Assembly (NCBI GenBank): GCA_021648445.1
Contig: JAKISU010000008.1
Span: forward strand, 1 to 42,806
From: Flavobacteriaceae bacterium
GTDB lineage: Bacteria > Bacteroidota > Bacteroidia > Flavobacteriales > Flavobacteriaceae
Length of the DNA stretch: 42,806 nt
Reading direction: 5' to 3'
A program made the position numbers and the translations under genes. Below the pieces are notes generated by a model that worked only from the letters and a program-made list of their open reading frames with translations, ran no database searches and was not told the origin of the DNA. The first letter of the stretch is position 1, and each line of letters opens with the position of its first letter. Positions 36,686-42,806 of this stretch are shown one piece after another.

Positions 36686-37246
36686 ATGTTACTAATACAA
36701 TACCTTAAAAGCAAAATTTTTATCAGAACACTTATTACTATGTTAGTAAGTGTGGTTATTGGCATATTTTTACTCAAGATGTTTTTAAATTTTAGAACAA
36801 ATCACGATCAGAAAATTGAAGTACCTGACTTAGCTAAAATGTCTTTAGCTGATACTCAAAAAACGTTAGAAAATTTAGATTTGGACTTTATTGTGATAGA
36901 TTCGACTAGTTATAACCCAGACTATCCGCCAAAATCAGTAATTGATCAAGATCCTGAAGCTAACGATTTTGTAAAAGAAGGTAGAAAAATTTACCTGACT
37001 TTAAACCCGTCAAGTTATAGAAAAATTGCAATTCCTAATGTGCTGAATAAAACCAAACGACAAGTTGAAACGCACTTAAAATCAATTGGTTTTAGGATAG
37101 GTGAATATTATTATATACCTGATATAGGTAGAAATGTAGTCAGAAAAATGAAATTTAAAGGTAAACAAGTCAAACCGGGAGATTTAATACCAAAAAATTC
37201 TGAAATTGATCTGGTATTAGGTGACGGAAGAGGTGGTAGTAAATAG
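36686..37246 (+). CDS. PASTA-domain membrane protein
   Basis: A 186-residue protein with one N-terminal membrane segment (TLITMLVSVVIGIFLLKMFL, about 17-36) and an envelope-facing part with two PASTA-like repeats. The first begins KIEVPDLAKMSLADTQKTLE and includes VIDQDPEANDFVKEGRKIYL; the second begins AIPNVLNKTKRQVETHLKSI and ends with PGDLIPKNSEIDLVLG. PASTA domains bind peptidoglycan-type ligands in other proteins. No kinase or transpeptidase domain is attached. It starts the operon with the rluD-type gene and is divergent from ddl, which suits a cell-wall role. Confidence 0.85.
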   Translation: MLLIQYLKSKIFIRTLITMLVSVVIGIFLLKMFLNFRTNHDQKIEVPDLAKMSLADTQKTLENLDLDFIVIDSTSYNPDYPPKSVIDQDPEANDFVKEGRKIYLTLNPSSYRKIAIPNVLNKTKRQVETHLKSIGFRIGEYYYIPDIGRNVVRKMKFKGKQVKPGDLIPKNSEIDLVLGDGRGGSK

Positions 37247-37268
37247 CAAACATTAATTTTTTGGTATA

Positions 37269-38294
37269 ATGTCAGGTAATACTTTAGATACTGAACAAGA
37301 CGATTTATACGAACATTATAAATTTGTTGCTAGTGAAGGTCAAGAACCATTGCGAGTTGATAAATTTTTAATGAATTTTATTGAAAATGCTACTCGAAAT
37401 AAAATACAGCAAGCTATTAAAGCCGGTAATGTTTTGGTCAATGATACTGTTGTAAAAGCAAATCATAAGATAAAACCCAATAACGTAGTTAGAGTTGTAT
37501 TGGCACACCCACCACATGAAAATTTATTGGTTGCTGAAGATATTCCGCTAGATATTATTTATGAAGATGATGATCTAATAGTTGTCAATAAACCTGCGGG
37601 AATGGTTGTGCATCCCGGACATGGAAATTATAGTGGTACATTGGTAAATGGACTGATTTACCATGTAGAAAATTTACCTACAAATTCAAATGAACGACCC
37701 GGACTTGTACATAGAATAGATAAAGATACCAGCGGATTGTTGGTTGTTGCTAAAACAGAAGTAGCTATGACACATTTGGCAAATCAGTTTTTTGACCGTA
37801 CAACGGAGCGAAAATATTTGGCGCTGGCTTGGGGAAATATAGAAGAAGAGGAAGGCACAATCACAGGTCATATAGGCAGAAGTTTTAAAAATAGATTGCA
37901 AATGGATGTTTTCCTTGACGGGGAATATGGCAAACATGCAGTTACACATTATAAAGTTGTTGAACGATTCAGTTATGTAACCTTAGTAGAATGTAAATTA
38001 GAAACGGGCAGAACACATCAAATACGAGCTCATTTTAAACATATTGGCCATACTTTATTTAATGATGAACGTTATGGAGGAGAGCGAATTTTAAAAGGTA
38101 CCACTTTTACCAAATACAAACAATTTGTAGATAATTGTTTCAAAATATTACCGCGTCAGGCATTACATGCCAAAACTCTAGGGTTTGAGCATCCTACTAC
38201 CAAAAAATGGATGCAATTTGATTCAGAAATACCCGAAGATATACAACTCTGTCTAGAAAAATGGAGAAACTATACGGTGCATCAAAAGGAATAA
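37269..38294 (+). CDS. rluD: RluD-family 23S rRNA pseudouridine synthase
   Basis: A 341-residue enzyme. The N-terminal S4 domain (LRVDKFLMNFIENATRNKIQ) is followed by the catalytic domain with the RluA/D motif RPGLVHRIDKDTSGLLVVAK holding the catalytic aspartate, then LETGRTHQIRAHFKHIGHTL. In Escherichia coli RluD modifies helix 69 of 23S rRNA; the assignment to RluD rather than RluC is by overall resemblance. It follows the PASTA gene by 22 bases. A decayed copy of its last 30 or so codons lies at 38924-39001. Confidence 0.92.
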   Translation: MSGNTLDTEQDDLYEHYKFVASEGQEPLRVDKFLMNFIENATRNKIQQAIKAGNVLVNDTVVKANHKIKPNNVVRVVLAHPPHENLLVAEDIPLDIIYEDDDLIVVNKPAGMVVHPGHGNYSGTLVNGLIYHVENLPTNSNERPGLVHRIDKDTSGLLVVAKTEVAMTHLANQFFDRTTERKYLALAWGNIEEEEGTITGHIGRSFKNRLQMDVFLDGEYGKHAVTHYKVVERFSYVTLVECKLETGRTHQIRAHFKHIGHTLFNDERYGGERILKGTTFTKYKQFVDNCFKILPRQALHAKTLGFEHPTTKKWMQFDSEIPEDIQLCLEKWRNYTVHQKE

Positions 38295-38365
38295 GCTTTT
38301 AGAAAATCAATCTAAAAGATTCCCTACGGCTCTGCCTCGGGGATAGTTCGTTTTAAGAAATTTCT

Positions 38366-38800
38366 TTATTGCTCACTTTTTCTTTCTCTCCATGCTTTCC
38401 AAGCACCTGTAGACCACAACGCCCAAACAATAAGTATAGGTTGAAAAAAAAGACGTATCAATCTGGCATTATCAGAGTTTAATGCTGCACCAAAAGCATC
38501 TTTATTATTTAGATATTGCGAAATATTTCCAGGAAAGATCAATACAAAAAATAACGCTAGTGCCCAACCAACTTTTACGCGTTCTTTACTCCAAAAAAGC
38601 ATCGCTATACCAAGAGTTATTTCTATAATACCTGATAAAATAACGACTAGATCTTTACCTAAAGGTACCCAATCTGGTACTTGAGCTTGAAATTCTATTC
38701 TGTTAAATGTAAGATGACTAATGCCGGCATATAAAATAAAACAAGCCAAAAGAATTCTAAAAACATTTTGAATACGTGTAGTTTTTAGTCGATTTTTCAT
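38366..38800 (-). CDS. DoxX-like membrane protein
   Basis: A 144-residue inner-membrane protein with four hydrophobic segments, for example FRILLACFILYAGISHLTF and LVVILSGIIEITLGIAMLFW. The QAQVPDWVP segment, the FPGNISQYLN segment and the end RLFFQPILIVWALWSTGAW are usual in the DoxX-like family. Its function is not established; related proteins have been linked to thiol and redox stress. It lies between rluD and the rluD relic, convergent with rluD. Confidence 0.8.
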   Translation of the reverse strand: MKNRLKTTRIQNVFRILLACFILYAGISHLTFNRIEFQAQVPDWVPLGKDLVVILSGIIEITLGIAMLFWSKERVKVGWALALFFVLIFPGNISQYLNNKDAFGAALNSDNARLIRLFFQPILIVWALWSTGAWKAWRERKSEQ

Positions 38801-38923
38801 TTAGTAGATTGATTTTATAGTGTTTACGATATAAATATATCAAATTTAATTTAAAAAGGATGGATTAAGGCAGGCTTGACATATCATCAGGTGAAAATTT
38901 TCTAAAAATTCAAATGGACAATT

Positions 38924-39001
38924 ATTACTAGAAAATGGTTGTAATTTTATTCAGAAATATCTGAAGATATGCAAATGGCATCCATACATCAAAAAGAATA
39001 A
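38924..39001 (+). pseudogene. Decayed duplicate of the rluD 3' end
   Basis: Translation gives ITRKWL*FYSEISEDMQ, then MASIHQKE and a stop, against TTKKWMQFDSEIPEDIQ and then HQKE and a stop in rluD. A 26-base core matches rluD at 23 positions, and the terminal catcaaaaRgaataa matches at 14 of 15. Relative to rluD it has an in-frame stop and an in-frame deletion of about seven codons. It lies beyond the DoxX-like gene, so a segment was duplicated or displaced and then decayed. Confidence 0.75.
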
Positions 39002-39190
39002 ATTTGGAGTTACGCTTATCGTTCTATGTAAGTGTAGTTGCGAATTTTGAAGTATTTTCTTTTCAAATTATCACTAAGATTTACTCAAAAAAACTTTAAA
39101 TTTATCACTAAACTCACAATTACGTTTTGTTAGGCTTTCGTACTTGTTTTGTTGTGTAACGATATTTCAAGACGAGATACTATGCAAAAA

Positions 39191-39221
39191 TAAAAGAGGC
39201 TATCAATAAAGGTAGCCTCTT
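39191..39221 (-). terminator. Terminator of katG
   Basis: Arms at 39194-39204 and 39211-39221 (aagaggctatc and its partner, one wobble) form a stem; on the minus strand it is followed by ttttattttt. It lies about 50 bases after the katG stop. The rest of the 38801-39270 gap holds the rluD relic and otherwise no gene that I can see. Confidence 0.8.
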
Positions 39222-39270
39222 ATATTTTTTAATTAATTATCTTTAATAATATGATAGTTTATGTTGGGTT

Positions 39271-41538
<2,268 letters not shown>

Positions 41539-41563
41539 TTAATATTTTTATTTGTGAATGGTA

Positions 41564-41595
41564 CAAATATATAAACCATTGCTATATTAATCAAA
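41564..41595 (-). promoter_or_regulatory. katG promoter
   Basis: On the minus strand, TTTG (41595-41592) is followed after 20 bp by TATATTTG (41571-41564), matching the Bacteroidetes consensus. The predicted start gives a leader of about 22 bases. An OxyR site is expected in this gap, but none can be delimited by eye. Confidence 0.7.
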
Positions 41596-41606
41596 TTAAT
41601 AAATTC

Positions 41607-41614
41607 TATATTTG
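41607..41614 (+). promoter_or_regulatory. oxyR -7 box
   Basis: TATATTTG matches TAnnTTTG, with about 14 bases predicted between start site and the GTG at 41635. No good TTTG lies at the right distance upstream, so activity may depend on another factor. Confidence 0.45.
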
Positions 41615-41634
41615 TATATATAAAATCTATATAA

Positions 41635-42558
41635 GTGACTATACAACAACTAGAATATGTAATTGCCTTAAATACTTATAGGCATTTTGTAACTGCTGCC
41701 AAAAAATGTTTTGTAACTCAACCAACAATAACTATTCAAGTAAAAAAGTTAGAAAACGAAATAGGTTTTTCTATTTTTAATAAAAGTAAATCTCCTTTTG
41801 AACCAACCGACTTAGGGATAATGTTTATAAAAAAAGCCGAAATAATTTTACGTGAAGTAATCGATTTAAAAAAAATGGTGAATAAAGAATTAGATAATGT
41901 AGATGGTAGTTTTAAAATTGGCGTAATTCCAACAATTTCACCATATCTAATTCCATTAATTTCAGGTTCTTTTTCTAAGAAATACCCAAATACTGTTCTA
42001 AAAATTGATGAAATGCAAACTTCTAATATTATTTCAGCATTACAAAAAAAAGAAATAGATATTGGAATATTGGTTACTCCATTGAATGAACCATTTATTA
42101 GAGAAATAAAACTGTATAATGAGCCATTTGTATTTTATGGACAAAAAAGAGACTTTATTGAAAATAAGAAAACTATCTCAGCAAAGGAAATTGAAAAATT
42201 GGATAATATATGGCTTTTGAAAAGCGGACATTGTTTTAGAAATCAAGTTTTAAATATATGTAATAATTCAGATAATAATAAAAATATTAAATTTCAGAGT
42301 GGTTCAATTGAGGCTTTAAAAAAAATGGTTGATAATTATGGAGGGTTTACATTAGTGCCTGAAATGGCAATTAACAAAAATGATACTGGCTGTAATATTC
42401 AGTTTACTGAACCCAAACCAGTAAGAGAAGTTAGTATTGTTATACACCATTCTTTTTATAAAGATGCTTTGATAGATGCCTTAAGATTAGAAATTTTAGA
42501 TAAAACACCTAAAGAATTTGTCAAAAACAAGAGGTTCATGAAAATTAATTGGAGGTAA
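41635..42558 (+). CDS. oxyR: Peroxide-sensing LysR-type regulator OxyR
   Basis: A 307-residue regulator starting with GTG. The N-terminal winged helix (TIQQLEYVIALNTYRHFVTA, then FVTQPTITIQVKKLENEIGF) is LysR-type. The effector domain carries C200 and C209 in GHCFRNQVLNIC, the C-x8-C spacing of the two redox cysteines of Escherichia coli OxyR. It is divergent from katG, the classic target. I see no ATG alternative that keeps the whole DNA-binding domain. Confidence 0.93.
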   Translation: MTIQQLEYVIALNTYRHFVTAAKKCFVTQPTITIQVKKLENEIGFSIFNKSKSPFEPTDLGIMFIKKAEIILREVIDLKKMVNKELDNVDGSFKIGVIPTISPYLIPLISGSFSKKYPNTVLKIDEMQTSNIISALQKKEIDIGILVTPLNEPFIREIKLYNEPFVFYGQKRDFIENKKTISAKEIEKLDNIWLLKSGHCFRNQVLNICNNSDNNKNIKFQSGSIEALKKMVDNYGGFTLVPEMAINKNDTGCNIQFTEPKPVREVSIVIHHSFYKDALIDALRLEILDKTPKEFVKNKRFMKINWR

Positions 42559-42596
42559 TTTCTTGAACTCAGAGGGGATGTTTTGTATGAAGCCAG

Positions 42597-42653
42597 ACGT
42601 TAGGATATGGTTTCGTTTCAATAAACAATATCGATTGATAACCGAAGCTAGCC
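42597..42653. repeat. Dispersed 57-bp repeat, copy B
   Basis: The ungapped partner of 32574-32630 (48 of 57 positions identical), between oxyR and the edge gene. Confidence 0.65.
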
Positions 42654-42707
42654 GAAATTAAGTTAAGATGCAAACTAAATTATTAACCCGACTACTTTAT
42701 AACGTTA

Positions 42708-42806
42708 TTATGCGGCATATTGTATGTCCTTATGTTCAAAGTACTTAGCAACTCTAGTAGGATTCTTTACCAACATATCCATATGGTCTTTCAGGTTGTC
42801 TTTTAG
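42708..42806 (-). CDS. 3' end of an unidentified gene (cut by window edge)
   Basis: An open minus-strand frame enters from the right edge and ends with TAA at 42708-42710. The visible 32 residues contain LKDHMDMLVKNPTRVAKYFE, followed by HKDIQYAA. The composition looks like real coding sequence (charged, balanced, no low complexity). I do not recognise the family; a transposase C-terminus is possible but unproven. Confidence 0.4.
   Translation of the reverse strand, partial: LKDNLKDHMDMLVKNPTRVAKYFEHKDIQYAA

Noticed and set aside
38296-38345. A small hairpin (cttttaga/tctaaaag) and a GC-rich stretch after rluD as a terminator.
   Set aside because: The stem lacks a following T run on either strand, so it is not called; it may be another dispersed repeat.
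39001-39180. Strings such as gttaggc and gtgtaacg that recall integron attC core sites.
   Set aside because: No properly spaced R'/R'' pair or integrase could be found; the bases are also common in AT-rich gaps.

Overview
The window is AT-rich chromosomal DNA from a member of the Bacteroidota, most likely the family Flavobacteriaceae. The evidence is a SusC/SusD-type outer-membrane pair, several promoters that fit the Bacteroidetes consensus (TTTG, about 19 bp, TAnnTTTG), no obvious Shine-Dalgarno sequences, and the gene order rpsL-rpsG-fusA-rpsJ-(S10/spc/alpha genes)-rplQ-carA-eno-gltA followed by two guanidino-group-modifying enzymes. No genus can be assigned from the sequence alone.

Layout. 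Positions 1-890 hold the cut 5' end of a possible transposase gene and short repeats. A susD/susC pair (892-5535, minus strand) and an Omp85-like gene (5696-7510, minus strand) follow. From 7718 to 25566 runs one long plus-strand block with the translation genes rpsL to rplQ, including secY, infA, rpmJ (38 codons) and rpoA; it begins at a good promoter (7637-7667) and ends at a strong terminator (25592-25625). Next come carA, eno (with terminator) and gltA. An arginine-deiminase-superfamily gene (30056-30982) and a ctlX-type gene (32714-33649) flank a minus-strand two-gene accessory islet: an endonuclease III-like glycosylase and a membrane-anchored PD-(D/E)XK-like protein. After that lie an XRE regulator with membrane segments, coaD and ddl (minus strand), a PASTA protein and an RluD-type pseudouridine synthase (plus strand), a DoxX-like membrane protein, a lipoprotein-type catalase-peroxidase katG, and a divergent oxyR. 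A minus-strand gene is cut by the right edge.

How the genes work together. The central block builds the ribosome, the SecY channel and the RNA polymerase alpha subunit. The flanking genes are core metabolism (carbamoyl phosphate, glycolysis, TCA entry, arginine/citrulline chemistry), CoA and peptidoglycan synthesis, and peroxide defence under OxyR.

The most unusual content is non-coding. Five gaps inside the ribosomal block (before rplC, rplR, rpsM, rpsK and rplQ) are filled with 7-bp-periodic arrays running to within a base or so of the next ATG in four of them and a few bases short of it before rpsM. Their unit sequences differ, but most units contain TAA. Two MITE-like elements are present: 169 bp with 18-bp perfect inverted ends and a 9-bp target duplication at 33803-33971, and about 270 bp with 25-bp inverted ends at 28310-28579. 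A decayed second copy of the rluD 3' end lies at 38924-39001. Many short palindromes of a few recurring families are scattered between genes, and one appears to have become the C-terminal tail of Ddl.
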